A stretch of 64,000 nucleotides of DNA from Herbidospora galbida (GTDB lineage: Bacteria; Actinomycetota; Actinomycetes; Streptosporangiales; Streptosporangiaceae): assembly GCF_005233835.1 (NCBI RefSeq), contig NZ_SZQA01000007.1, positions 1 through 64,000 on the forward strand, written 5' to 3'. The position numbers and the translations under genes are program-made. Shown one piece after another: positions 12,201-18,258 of this stretch (position 1 is the stretch's first letter; the number at the start of each line of letters is the position of its first letter). The notes below the pieces were generated by a model. That model made no database searches. It worked only from the letters and a program-made list of their open reading frames with translations, and had not been told where the DNA came from.

Positions 12201-12353
12201 CCGACCGTGGCCGCGCTCGCCGCGACCATCGAGGCCCTCACCTCGGGACCCGCACCGGCGTCGAGAACGGCAGGCGAGAACGGGGGCAGCCACGTCCGCG
12301 CCCAGCTCCGCCGTTCGGGCCTGGAGTCGTCGGCCTCCCGCCGGCGCCGATGA
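3243..12353 (+). CDS. Type I polyketide synthase, two modules (KS-AT-KR-ACP, KS-AT-KR-ACP)
   Basis: A 3036-residue protein. I chose ATG 3243 because GAGGA lies 8 bp upstream and the first KS begins about 15 residues in. Module 1: KS with catalytic Cys187 (SYCSTSLVA) and His motifs VEAHGTGT and NVGHLDRAAG; AT from about residue 530 with Ser640 (AGYSLGEY) and HAFHS; KR from about 1144 ([16 protein letters not shown]); ACP Ser1422. Module 2: KS Cys1660 ([10 protein letters not shown]), AT Ser2127, KR with Tyr2800 (VDYCAAN), ACP Ser2959. The N-terminus is acidic (MRADDVTDDVIDDEGTD) and the C-terminus is Arg-rich (SSASRRRR), suggesting charge-based docking on both sides. Both KRs look active and no dehydratase is present, so each module should leave a beta-hydroxyl. 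KS and AT motifs resemble the hybrid/cyanobacterial-type lineage rather than the DTACSSS type. Confidence 0.97.
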   Translation: MRADDVTDDVIDDEGTDIAIVGMSGRFPGASGVAELWTAIRAGRSGVTRFTDEELRAAGVPEELLADPGYVKAGAVIDGVELFDAGFFGFSPKEAQILDPQHRLFLEHSWEALEDAGCDPTRFDGAIGVFGGSAWSSYLQNNLVPSEVGAVMGELAVGLANDKDSLTTRVSHTLGLSGPSYSVQSYCSTSLVAICAAASSLAAFESDLALAGGVAVGVPHRVGYLYQQGGIAPPDGECRAFDAGGLGAPLGSGVGVVALRRLEDALADGDQIYAVIRGWAVNNDAGRKVGFTAPGVQGQAAVMAEALAAAGLAPADIDYVEAHGTGTALGDAAELAALQQVFQGQNLLIGSVKPNVGHLDRAAGVTNLIKAALALRHGEIPPTRNLSTPNAQLSAGEARLDVVTALRAWPRGAGRVRRAGVSAFGIGGTNAHVVLEEAPPLSRPAETSRPQLLVWSARSAKAADELTAGLADHLADTPDLRLGDVAHTLRVGRRVFEHRRFLVAATAGEAVAGMRDAGVQGRAESRADRPVGFLIPGTGEQYPGLAEDLYATEPAFRAALDECRAILRDRMDGADPLEEMLRPRDTRSGGGLGALLGRDAATTDAMPTALLHPALFSVEYALATTLIGWGVTPSVLAGYSLGEYVAACLAGVLSLPDALALVAHRATLIDALPEGAMSAVPLGAADLAARIARAGVAEIDVAAENGPDLTVVAGEPAAMEAVRALLAADGIPCRPLATGHAFHSRMMEPVRAELTAWIGANIGLSGPRIPYVSNVTGELITEAQATDPGYWAEHMCAPVRFDAVLGTLLAQGDHALLELGPGQSLGAMVRAHRDCPRERWPLVVGALPAAADPRPAGSVLAEAVGRLWLAGVPIDWPGYEQDRPAAKVGLPTYPFQRERYWIDAPAGRPAEAPRLAADPDHVQLLESRWAAEALPAETDTVGRHVLFADGTGVAEALAQALRADGGEVVTVRAGASFAEIPGGFTVDPASAADHVALARRLAESGPAVVADLRLLDPDGGPDGRAVVPLARLLDAFGDEGDDRTRVVVATLGGQAVAPGEHADPAQAAAATLPIVGNQEYLALDCRGVDLDPRASAAGHAGVLAAELRRTSADVLVAYRNGRRHVREFVPAAEAKVAPKVRPGGTYLITGGLGDVGLLVGEHLIRAGAGRLILTSRSGPRGDGAERLRALGAEVLTPRVDVTDAAAMRAMLAGVGRVDGVVHAAAETGPDTFLPLRDVTEAAVERHFGAKVAGARVLAEVLPEVDFCVLFSSTSSILGGIAFGSYSAANAALTALARRPGWVAASWDTWSVTLERLQGGMGATMAAHSMTAAESLAALDQVIALGRPAVVVAAGGLADRLPKVTAEAGPAHSAERFPRPELPQPYSPPLTGTERALAELWSEVLGVEPVGTRDNFFDLGGNSLVALQMLALVKKRFGVAVPTVLLFEAPTVNRLAVILDERGATATPARAVVPRPAAPVAATKSDDDRRIAIVGMAGRFPGAGDVDAFWRNLRDGVESISFFTPEELRAAGVDEALVHDPAYVPARPILDDVAGFDAQFFGISPRMAALTDPQQRLFLEVCWEALEHAGYGAPEHRGRVGVYGGANISTYLLHMGERLLREDEDVSHYEIIMGNDKDALTTTVSYLFDLHGPSVAVQTFCSTSLVATHLAVQSLRAGECEMALAGGVSIRVPDKVGHVFGPGGMESPDGHVRTFDAQARGSMFGDGAAVVLLKRLSDAIRDGDHVWAVIRGSAMNNDGALKVGYTAPSVVGQARVIADAMADAEVTGEDISYVEAHGTATELGDPIEVAALTRAFGPTEETGYCPIGSVKTNVGHLDRAAGASGLIKTSYALTNQVIPASLHYTAPNPEIDFDNSPFYVNAELSPWRTRHGRPRIAGLNSLGMGGTNVHMVIEEAPARPPAIEDEKGRRHQILPVSARNAVAAEEAARRLGAHLSAAPGTRLADAAYTLQAGRKTFEHRKVVVATATAEAARILTGEAAQDGLLSRVDTVQGRQTAFLFAGVGEQYPGMVTEIYEREPAFRAALDECLELLRGPLDGVDLPGLVAGGRGAGADLAVLLGRAGNAEDDRAGTLKRTEIAQPALFAIEYALARTLMAWGVRPRLMLGYSLGEYVAACLAGVLSLPDAIALVAHRAKLIGAMPAGSMVAVSMPAEDVRRKFRLERRGLDLAAVNGPQVSVVAGPSDEMERLVAELRRADIPCRALDTTHAFHSRMLQPVTGELTDWVKANIRLNPPELPYISNLTGEIADADLVCDPGYWAEHMCGTVRFGKGVETLLADPELAVVEIGPGQSLGALVRGAGCPPKRWPLILHALPGASDPRPDDEALAGCLARLWLVGAELDWNAYHGRLPEAATAGLPGRIPLPTYPFQRRRYWIEGSADAPQPKAKPLALEGGNLFDAITSLPKLPEEQWLHLPVWRQTAAPAPAADRPGTWLVFTREGAADEVTAELAATGATVIQVRPGGGYAAVGDGHTVRPGNVADALALLRGLRAAGHGLDRVVHLWTLEPGEDTVEYGLHTLVALARAAGESGVDGWSLDVAVSGTQEVLPGEVGNPDGSTLIGPSLVIPLEYPRVTTRFIDLDTPSGLVAELARPQTDRIVALRRGRRYLPGYETMATPDATPLRDGGVYLITGGLGGIALGLAERMARDVKAKLVLLARSGLPGRDEAARRVQAVRDLGGEVEIVVGDVADPAAVKRAVDTAIERFGALHGVLHAAGLPAMGLMQFKRPSELDAVLAPKIAGTRALAEALRIGEPGEIELDFLALFSSITSATGGGPGQVDYCAANAYLDGYALRLAATGRKVVSIDWGEWTWNAWEAGLAGYDEGLQTFFKENRARVGIGFEEGYRSLLRALASGEPRVIVSTQDFETVVTGSARFNLEAVTSPAVAGAGGDRHPRPELVTPYQEPSGPKEEAIAVIWGDALRLDRIGVLDNFFELGGNSLLGVSIVAALRREFALAELPPHILYEAPTVAALAATIEALTSGPAPASRTAGENGGSHVRAQLRRSGLESSASRRRR

Positions 12354-12394
12354 GCGCCATCCGTCAGCAGGACAACCAGAGAAACGGAGAGGTC

Positions 12395-13243
12395 ATGACA
12401 GTTATCGGTGTGGTGGGCGCCGGCGTGATGGGCGTCGGCGTGGCCCAGAACCTGGCGCAGACCGGCCACGACGTGGTCCTGGTGGACAAGGACGAGGAGA
12501 TCCTCGCCGCGGCCCGCGCCACCATCTGGCGCAACGCCAGGATGAGCCGCCTGATGGGCGGCCCGGCCCTGGACCCCGACGACGTGCTGTCCCGGATCAC
12601 CACCGCGGTGGGCGCCGAGGCGGTCGCCAAGGCCGACGTCGTCATCGAGAACGTGACGGAGAACTGGGACGTCAAGCGGTCGGTCTACGAGACGATGGAC
12701 GCGGTCTGCGGGCCGGACACGATCTTCGTCGTCAACACCTCCGCGATCCCGATCACCAAGGTCGCCGCCGTCACCGGCCGCCCCGACAAGGTGGTCGGGG
12801 TGCACTTCATGAACCCGGTCCCGGCCAAGCCGGCGTGCGAGCTGATCCCCGGCTTCCACACGACCGCCGAGACCGTCGAGCGGGTCCGCGACCTGCTGTC
12901 GGCGATGGGCAAGAAGGCCATCGACGTCAAGGACGCCTGCGGGTTCGTCTCCAACCGGGTCCTGATGCTCACCGTGAACGAGGCCGCGTTCCTCGTCCAC
13001 GAGGGCGTCGCCACCGCCGAGTCGGTCGACGAGGTGTTCCGGAGCTGTTTCGGCCACCCGATGGGCCCGCTGGAGACGGCCGACCTGATCGGGGTCGACA
13101 CCATCCTCTACAGCGTGGAGGTGCTCTACGAGCACTACGCCGACAGCAAGTACCGCCCTTGCCCCCTGCTCAAGCAGATGACCGACGCCGGCCTGCACGG
13201 CCGCAAGTCGGGCCGCGGTTTCTACACCTACGACGCCAACTAA
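12395..13243 (+). CDS. 3-hydroxyacyl-CoA dehydrogenase family protein, FkbK-like (extender-unit biosynthesis)
   Basis: A 282-residue NAD-dependent dehydrogenase with the Rossmann loop GVVGAGVMGVGVAQN at the N-terminus, the HFMNPVP segment of hydroxybutyryl-CoA dehydrogenases and a C-terminal SGRGFYTY end. Length matches FkbK/AsmM-type enzymes of methoxymalonyl-ACP pathways, where this family oxidises the C3-hydroxyl of glyceryl-ACP. A GGAGAGG ribosome site precedes ATG 12395, 41 bp after the two-module PKS, and ACP, acyl-ACP dehydrogenase and FkbH genes follow directly. That context argues against an ordinary fatty-acid or butyrate role. The pathway assignment is family knowledge plus context; the exact substrate is inferred. 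Confidence 0.88.
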   Translation: MTVIGVVGAGVMGVGVAQNLAQTGHDVVLVDKDEEILAAARATIWRNARMSRLMGGPALDPDDVLSRITTAVGAEAVAKADVVIENVTENWDVKRSVYETMDAVCGPDTIFVVNTSAIPITKVAAVTGRPDKVVGVHFMNPVPAKPACELIPGFHTTAETVERVRDLLSAMGKKAIDVKDACGFVSNRVLMLTVNEAAFLVHEGVATAESVDEVFRSCFGHPMGPLETADLIGVDTILYSVEVLYEHYADSKYRPCPLLKQMTDAGLHGRKSGRGFYTYDAN

Positions 13244-13253
13244 GGAGCCAGAC

Positions 13254-13502
13254 ATGTCCGGCAACGCCAAGGAACAGATCCTCGACTTCGTGCGCGCCCG
13301 CTACCCGCAGGCGGAGATCGACGAGACCCAGGACATCTTCGCCCTGGGCTTCGTGAACTCGTTGTTCGCCATGGAGCTGGTGATGTACATCGAGAAGACC
13401 TTCGAGGTCACCATCCCCAACGACGAGTTGAAGATCGACAACTTCCGGTCCGCCAACACCATGGCGGAGCTGGTGGACCGGCTTTCCCCCGCGCGGGTCT
13501 GA
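13254..13502 (+). CDS. Discrete acyl carrier protein, FkbJ-like
   Basis: An 82-residue free-standing carrier protein. The likely phosphopantetheine Ser lies in LGFVNSLFAMEL, and the rest shows a typical ACP helix pattern with an acidic surface. A strong AAGGAG site precedes ATG 13254, starting inside the stop codon of the upstream dehydrogenase. In FkbH-FkbK pathways such an ACP receives a glyceryl unit from 1,3-bisphosphoglycerate and carries it through oxidation to hydroxymalonyl- or methoxymalonyl-ACP. It sits between the FkbK- and FkbI-like genes, the usual cassette composition. The Sfp-type transferase at 16491-17135 could activate it. Confidence 0.92.
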   Translation: MSGNAKEQILDFVRARYPQAEIDETQDIFALGFVNSLFAMELVMYIEKTFEVTIPNDELKIDNFRSANTMAELVDRLSPARV

Positions 13503-13503
13503 C

Positions 13504-14652
13504 ATGGCGACCCTGGCTGAGACCGCGCCGGGCACCCTTCAGGTCACCGACAGGAAGTCCGCCCGCGCGTTCGTCGACACCCACATCGTCCCGTACGCCG
13601 ACGCGTACGACCGGCAGGGCCGGGTCCCCGAGGAGCTGCTGGAGCGGATGACCGCCGCCGGGCTCTGGGCGCCCTTCCTGCCCCGGGAAACCGGGGGAGG
13701 GGGGATGGACCTGGTCACCCTCGGCGAGGTCCACGAGGAGGTCGGCCGGGGCTGCTCCTCGGTGCGCAGCCTGCTCACCGTGCACACGATGGTGTCGTGG
13801 GCGGTGCAGCGGTGGGGCAGCCCGGCCCAGCGCGAGCGGTGGGTGCCGGCGCTCGGCCGGGGAGACGTGCTCGCCGCGTTCTGCCTGTCCGAGCCCGGCG
13901 CCGGCAGCGACGCCTCCGGGATCGCCAGCCACGTCGTGGAGAAGAACGGCGGCTGGGTGCTCAACGGCGTCAAGAAGTGGATCACCAACGGCCAGCGGGC
14001 CGATCTCTTCCTGGTCTTCGCCCGCACGGCCACCAGCATCGGCGCGTTCCTGGTCCCCAGGGACAGCCCCGGCGTCGAGGTGACGCCGATCGAGGACGTG
14101 CTCGGCACCCGGGCGTCGATGATCGCGGAGATCTCCTTCCGCGACGTCGCGCTCGGCCCGGACGCGCTGCTCGGCCCGAGCGGCTTCACCGCCGGCATGG
14201 TGCTGACCGGCACCCTGGACCTCGGCCGCTACAGCGTGGCGACCGGCTCGGTCGGCATCATCCAGGCCGCGCTGGAGGCCTGCGCCGCGTACGCCTCCCG
14301 CCGCACCGTCGGCGGGACGCTCCTCAAGGACCTGCCGCTGATCCAGGCGAAACTCTCCGACATGGTCACCGACGCGCGGGCGGCCCGCCTGCTCGTCGCG
14401 GAGGCCGGCCGGCTCAAGGACGCCGGCGAGGCGTCCACGATCATGGCGACCTGGGTGGCGAAGTACTTCGCCTCCACCGCCGCCGCCCGGCACGCGTCCG
14501 AGGCGGTCCAGATCCACGGCGCGAACGGCTGCGGCCACGACTACCCGGTGGCGCGGCTGTACCGGGACGCCAAGGTCATGGAGATCATCGAAGGCAGCAA
14601 CGAGATCCAGCGCATCACCATCGCCAGCCAGGCAGAACGGGAGATCATCTGA
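13504..14652 (+). CDS. Acyl-CoA/acyl-ACP dehydrogenase, FkbI-like
   Basis: A 382-residue flavoprotein of the acyl-CoA dehydrogenase fold. Visible family segments are CLSEPGAGSDASG, KKWITNGQ and the C-terminal EGSNEIQR that holds the usual position of the catalytic Glu. In methoxymalonyl-ACP pathways FkbI homologues act on ACP-bound glycerate-derived intermediates. It begins one base after the ACP stop and its stop overlaps the FkbH-like start by one base, so translation is probably coupled. A plain beta-oxidation role is unlikely in this position. Confidence 0.9.
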   Translation: MATLAETAPGTLQVTDRKSARAFVDTHIVPYADAYDRQGRVPEELLERMTAAGLWAPFLPRETGGGGMDLVTLGEVHEEVGRGCSSVRSLLTVHTMVSWAVQRWGSPAQRERWVPALGRGDVLAAFCLSEPGAGSDASGIASHVVEKNGGWVLNGVKKWITNGQRADLFLVFARTATSIGAFLVPRDSPGVEVTPIEDVLGTRASMIAEISFRDVALGPDALLGPSGFTAGMVLTGTLDLGRYSVATGSVGIIQAALEACAAYASRRTVGGTLLKDLPLIQAKLSDMVTDARAARLLVAEAGRLKDAGEASTIMATWVAKYFASTAAARHASEAVQIHGANGCGHDYPVARLYRDAKVMEIIEGSNEIQRITIASQAEREII

Positions 14653-15731
14653 TGACCGTGGTCGACGAAACCCCCCCTGTCGCCCCGGAGAAGCCGGTCC
14701 AGGGCCGGATCAAGTGCGTGGTCTGGGACCTGGACAACACGCTGTGGGACGGCGTGCTGCTGGAGGACGGCGAGGTCACCCTGCGGCCCGAGGTGGTGGC
14801 GCACATCCACCGGCTCGACCAGATGGGAGTGCTGCACTCGATCGCCAGCAAGAACGACAGCGCCGCCGCCCTGGAGAAGCTGCGCGAGTTCGGCGTCGAG
14901 GAGATGTTCCTGCACCCGCAGATCAACTGGAACGCCAAATCCGACTCCATCGCGCGCATCGCGAAGGCGCTCAACCTCGGGCTGGACGCGTTCGCCTTCG
15001 TCGACGACCAGGAGTTCGAGCGCGGCGAGGTCGGTCACGGCCTGCCCGCCGTCACCCTGGTCGACATCGTGGACCTGGACGAGGCGCTGGCCCGGCCGGA
15101 GTTCATCCCCCGGTTCGTCACCGACGAGTCCGCCCAGCGCCGCCCCATGTACCAGGCGCAGGCCGCACGCGACGACCTGGAGTCCGGCTTCGTCGGCACC
15201 AACGAGGAGTTCCTGGCCGGGCTGGACATGCGGTTCACCATCGCTCCCGCCGTGCGGGACGACCTGCAGCGGGCCGAGGAGCTGACCGTCCGCACCAACC
15301 AGCTCAACTCGACCGGCCGCACCTACTCCTACGAGGAGCTGGACGAGCTGCGCGAGTCGCCCGACCACCTGCTGCTGGTCGCCTCCCTGACCGACCGGTT
15401 CGGCAGCTACGGCAAGATCGGCCTCGCCCTGGTGGAGAAGGGCGAGAAGGTGTGGCGGCTCAACATGATGCTGATGTCCTGCCGGGTCATGTCCCGCGGG
15501 GTCGGCATGGTGCTGCTCAACCACATCATGCGGCTGGCCCAGGCGGCCGGGGTGAGCGTGCGCGCCGACTTCGTGGAGACCGGCCGGAACCGGATGATGC
15601 AGGTCACCTACGCCTTCGCCGGATTCCGCGAGGTCGGCAGAGACGGCGTCCACGTGGTGCTGGAGGCCGACCTGAGCACCGTCCAGCCGCCTCCGCCCTA
15701 CGTCCACTTGGAGATCGTCGATGAGCTTTGA
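14652..15731 (+). CDS. FkbH-like HAD-superfamily protein (glyceryl-S-ACP synthase)
   Basis: A 359-residue protein of normal FkbH length. The HAD motif VVWDLDNTLWDGVL lies near residue 22 and is followed by ASKNDS. The C-terminal half has a GNAT-like segment (TDRFGSYGKIG, RGVGMVLLNHI). FkbH proteins take 1,3-bisphosphoglycerate, remove phosphate and load a glyceryl group onto the discrete ACP, the first committed step to hydroxymalonyl-/methoxymalonyl-ACP extenders. The start overlaps the FkbI-like stop (TGATG). No O-methyltransferase (FkbG) lies in this operon or elsewhere in the cluster part seen here, so a hydroxymalonyl rather than methoxymalonyl unit is possible. Confidence 0.94.
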   Translation: MTVVDETPPVAPEKPVQGRIKCVVWDLDNTLWDGVLLEDGEVTLRPEVVAHIHRLDQMGVLHSIASKNDSAAALEKLREFGVEEMFLHPQINWNAKSDSIARIAKALNLGLDAFAFVDDQEFERGEVGHGLPAVTLVDIVDLDEALARPEFIPRFVTDESAQRRPMYQAQAARDDLESGFVGTNEEFLAGLDMRFTIAPAVRDDLQRAEELTVRTNQLNSTGRTYSYEELDELRESPDHLLLVASLTDRFGSYGKIGLALVEKGEKVWRLNMMLMSCRVMSRGVGMVLLNHIMRLAQAAGVSVRADFVETGRNRMMQVTYAFAGFREVGRDGVHVVLEADLSTVQPPPPYVHLEIVDEL

Positions 15732-16500
15732 CGACGCGGCCGGCCGGTGGATGCCGTTCGCCGGCCAGACCGGCGCGGGCCCCGGCGCGCTCGCGCTGTA
15801 CTGCCTGCCGCACGCCGGCGGCGCCGCCTCCACCTTCCGGAGCTGGCAGCGCGTCCTGCCGGGGGTGGCCGTCCAGCCCATCCAGCTCCCGGGCCGGGAC
15901 AGCAGGCTCAGGGAGCCCGCCTACGACCGGATGGGCCCGCTGGTGGCCGACCTCGCCGAGATCGTCCAGTCGGACGTCTCGCTCGGCTCGATCGACCGCA
16001 GATACGCCCTGTACGGCCACAGCCTCGGCGCGCTCGTCGCGTTCGAGCTGGCCCGCGAGATCCGCCGGCGCGGCGGCCCGCCGCCGGTGCACCTGTTCGT
16101 CTCCGGTTCCGTCGCTCCGCAGCTCGCCTACGAGGACGGCAAGCCGGTCGGGCAGATGTCCCGGCCGGAGGTCGTCGCGATGCTCCGCGAGCTGGGCGGC
16201 ACGCCGGAGTGGCTGCTGACCGATCCCGGTGTGCTGGACATGATCCTCCCGGCCGTCGTCGCCGACTTCACGATCAAGGAGACCTACGAGTACCGCGACG
16301 AGAAGCCGCTGGACCTGCCCATCACGGCCATGCCCAGCACCGACGACTCCCGGATCAGGGCCGAGACCGTGACGCCGTGGGGGGAGCAGACCACCAGGGA
16401 GTACGAGCTCCAGCCGTTCGTCGGCGGCCACTTCGCGGTGTTCGAGCAGGCCGCGCTGGCCCACAAGATCATTTCCAAGGCCCTGCTCAAATGGATGTGA
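15721..16500 (+). CDS. Type II thioesterase (editing thioesterase)
   Basis: A 259-residue alpha/beta hydrolase with the TEII opening LYCLPHAGGAAS, nucleophile motif YGHSLGALVAFEL and terminal His in FVGGHFAVFEQ. Such enzymes clear mis-acylated or stalled carrier proteins in PKS/NRPS assembly lines. It overlaps the FkbH-like gene by 11 bp and the PPTase gene by 10 bp, so all three are translationally coupled. It is the only thioesterase in the visible cluster because no PKS carries a fused TE. A role in final release is therefore possible but unproven. Confidence 0.95.
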   Translation: MSFDDAAGRWMPFAGQTGAGPGALALYCLPHAGGAASTFRSWQRVLPGVAVQPIQLPGRDSRLREPAYDRMGPLVADLAEIVQSDVSLGSIDRRYALYGHSLGALVAFELAREIRRRGGPPPVHLFVSGSVAPQLAYEDGKPVGQMSRPEVVAMLRELGGTPEWLLTDPGVLDMILPAVVADFTIKETYEYRDEKPLDLPITAMPSTDDSRIRAETVTPWGEQTTREYELQPFVGGHFAVFEQAALAHKIISKALLKWM

Positions 16501-17135
16501 CGGACCCCTTCGTGTGGCGGGTCCACCTCGATCAGCCGGATGGCGCGAGGTGGGCCCCGCTGCTTTCCGGGTCCGAGCGGGCCCGCGCGGCGGCGCTGGC
16601 GACACCGGTCGAGCGCCGCCGCTTCACGGTCGCGCACGCCGCCCTGCGGGCCGTCCTCGGCGGGCTCACCGGCCTGCCGCCGGCCGATCTCGTCTTCGGC
16701 GCGGAGCACAACGGCCGGCCGTACCTGGTCGGCCACCCGGTCGACTTCAACCTGTCGCACTCCGAGGAGTGGGCGTTGATCGGGGTGGCCCCGCCGGGCC
16801 TGCGGGTCGGCGTCGACGTCGAACGCGTCCGCGACGACCTCGACCACCTGGCCATGGCCCGGCATCTCTACCATCCCGCCGAGGTCGACCACCTGACCCG
16901 GGCCGCCTCCCCCGAAGAGGAGTACTTCAGGCTCTGGTGCGCCAAAGAGGCGTACGTCAAGGCGACCGGGGCGGGCCTGGCCGGCCTGCGGAACGCGCCG
17001 GTGACGCGCGAAGGGAACGCGACGGTGGGTTCGTCGCGTTCCCTTCGCTGGCTCGACGTGGCGCCCGGCTACGCGGGCGCCGTCGTCACGACCGCTGTCA
17101 CGACCGCTGGGACACCGGCACCACGTACCGGTTGA
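16491..17135 (+). CDS. 4'-phosphopantetheinyl transferase, Sfp type
   Basis: A 214-residue protein with the Sfp-type motifs [21 protein letters not shown] and [13 protein letters not shown] (acidic Mg/CoA-binding residues and the catalytic KEA). It transfers phosphopantetheine from CoA to the conserved Ser of carrier domains and should prime all PKS ACPs and the discrete ACP here. ATG 16491 lies inside the end of the thioesterase gene. It is the last gene of the rightward operon, and its 3' end overlaps the opposite-strand acyl-CoA dehydrogenase gene by 38 bp. Confidence 0.95.
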   Translation: MDVTDPFVWRVHLDQPDGARWAPLLSGSERARAAALATPVERRRFTVAHAALRAVLGGLTGLPPADLVFGAEHNGRPYLVGHPVDFNLSHSEEWALIGVAPPGLRVGVDVERVRDDLDHLAMARHLYHPAEVDHLTRAASPEEEYFRLWCAKEAYVKATGAGLAGLRNAPVTREGNATVGSSRSLRWLDVAPGYAGAVVTTAVTTAGTPAPRTG

Positions 17136-18258
17136 ACACCAGGTCCCGCAGCACGTCGTCACCGCCCTCCACGATCGACACGTACCGCACGTCCCGCAGC
17201 AGCTTGCCGATCACCGAGTCGTGGGTGTAACCGACGCCGCCGAACATCTCCGACGCGGCCGAGGCGATCTGCCAGCCGGTCTGGCCGCAGAACATCTTCG
17301 TGGTCAGCGCCGTCTTCAGCGTGCCCACCCGGAGGAACTCCGCGGCCGCGTCCGGCCGGGCCGCGATCTCGTCGTACCGGCGGGCCGCCGCCAGGCACTG
17401 GTTGGCCATCACGTCGATCTGCATCTCGAACTGGCCCAGCTTGGCCGCGAACACCGCGTTGCCGGCCAGGATGGCGCCCTTGACCTGTTTGGTCCTGCCG
17501 TACTCCAGGCACACGTCCCGGATCCGGCGGGCGATGCCGAGCGCCGTGGTGGCGATCAGGATGCGGCTGGCGTTCAGCCCCACCTCCAGCAGCCGCAGCC
17601 CGTTGCCGCGCAGCACGTTGGCGGCCGGCACCCGGCAGTCGGTCAGCGTCACCTGGTAGGTCGCCGAGGAGCGCAGCCCCAGCACGTCCCAGCGTTTGTC
17701 GATCCGGATGCCCGGCGTGTCCCGGGGAACCAGCACCGCGAGGTAGCCGGCCGGGTCGTGTTCGGCGCGGGCGACCACCACCAGGAACTCGGCGAAGTCG
17801 GCGTTCGTGGAGAACGCCTTCTCCCCGTTCAGCACGACGTCGTTCCCGTCGCGGCGGGCGGTCGTGGTGATCCTGGCCAGCTCGCTGCCCGCCGCGTGCT
17901 CGCTGCCGAGCGTCGCGCAGAACCCGCTCCCGGCCACCAGCTTGCCCAGGTAGTGGTCCCGCAGTTCGGGGGACCCGTACCAGGAGACCATGCTGGTCGT
18001 CAGGACCGGGATGAACAGGGTGAACGCGGCGCCGGCGTCGGCGTAGGCGAGTTCGGCGACGATCCGCACGCCGTCCTCCAGGCCGAGGCCGGGGCCGCCG
18101 TGCTCCTTCGGCACCCACCAGTTCGCCAGGCCGGTGTCCGCGAACCGCTCGTACAGCGGGAGCGGCGCCTCGGCCAGCGAGTCGAGGTAGGCGTCCTTGC
18201 CGATGAGTTCCCTGCGCGCGAACGCCTGGACCGCCCGCACGTGCTCCGGCTGCCTCAT
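17098..18258 (-). CDS. Second acyl-CoA dehydrogenase family protein in the PKS cluster
   Basis: A 386-residue flavoprotein of the acyl-CoA dehydrogenase family. It shows [13 protein letters not shown] near the N-terminus, [15 protein letters not shown] in the middle beta-domain, and a terminal [12 protein letters not shown] where the catalytic Glu normally lies. It begins inside the stop of the AT-less PKS (ATGA overlap) and ends the leftward operon. It is only distantly similar to the FkbI-like protein at 13504-14652, so it is probably not a copy. Possible roles are desaturation of an ACP-bound chain, compensating for absent DH domains, or extender/starter supply. No direct evidence separates these. 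Confidence 0.88.
   Translation of the reverse strand: MRQPEHVRAVQAFARRELIGKDAYLDSLAEAPLPLYERFADTGLANWWVPKEHGGPGLGLEDGVRIVAELAYADAGAAFTLFIPVLTTSMVSWYGSPELRDHYLGKLVAGSGFCATLGSEHAAGSELARITTTARRDGNDVVLNGEKAFSTNADFAEFLVVVARAEHDPAGYLAVLVPRDTPGIRIDKRWDVLGLRSSATYQVTLTDCRVPAANVLRGNGLRLLEVGLNASRILIATTALGIARRIRDVCLEYGRTKQVKGAILAGNAVFAAKLGQFEMQIDVMANQCLAAARRYDEIAARPDAAAEFLRVGTLKTALTTKMFCGQTGWQIASAASEMFGGVGYTHDSVIGKLLRDVRYVSIVEGGDDVLRDLVFNRYVVPVSQRS

Noticed and set aside
15721-16500. The thioesterase as the terminal release TE
   Set aside because: It is discrete and has the features of editing type II thioesterases; release by it would be speculation.
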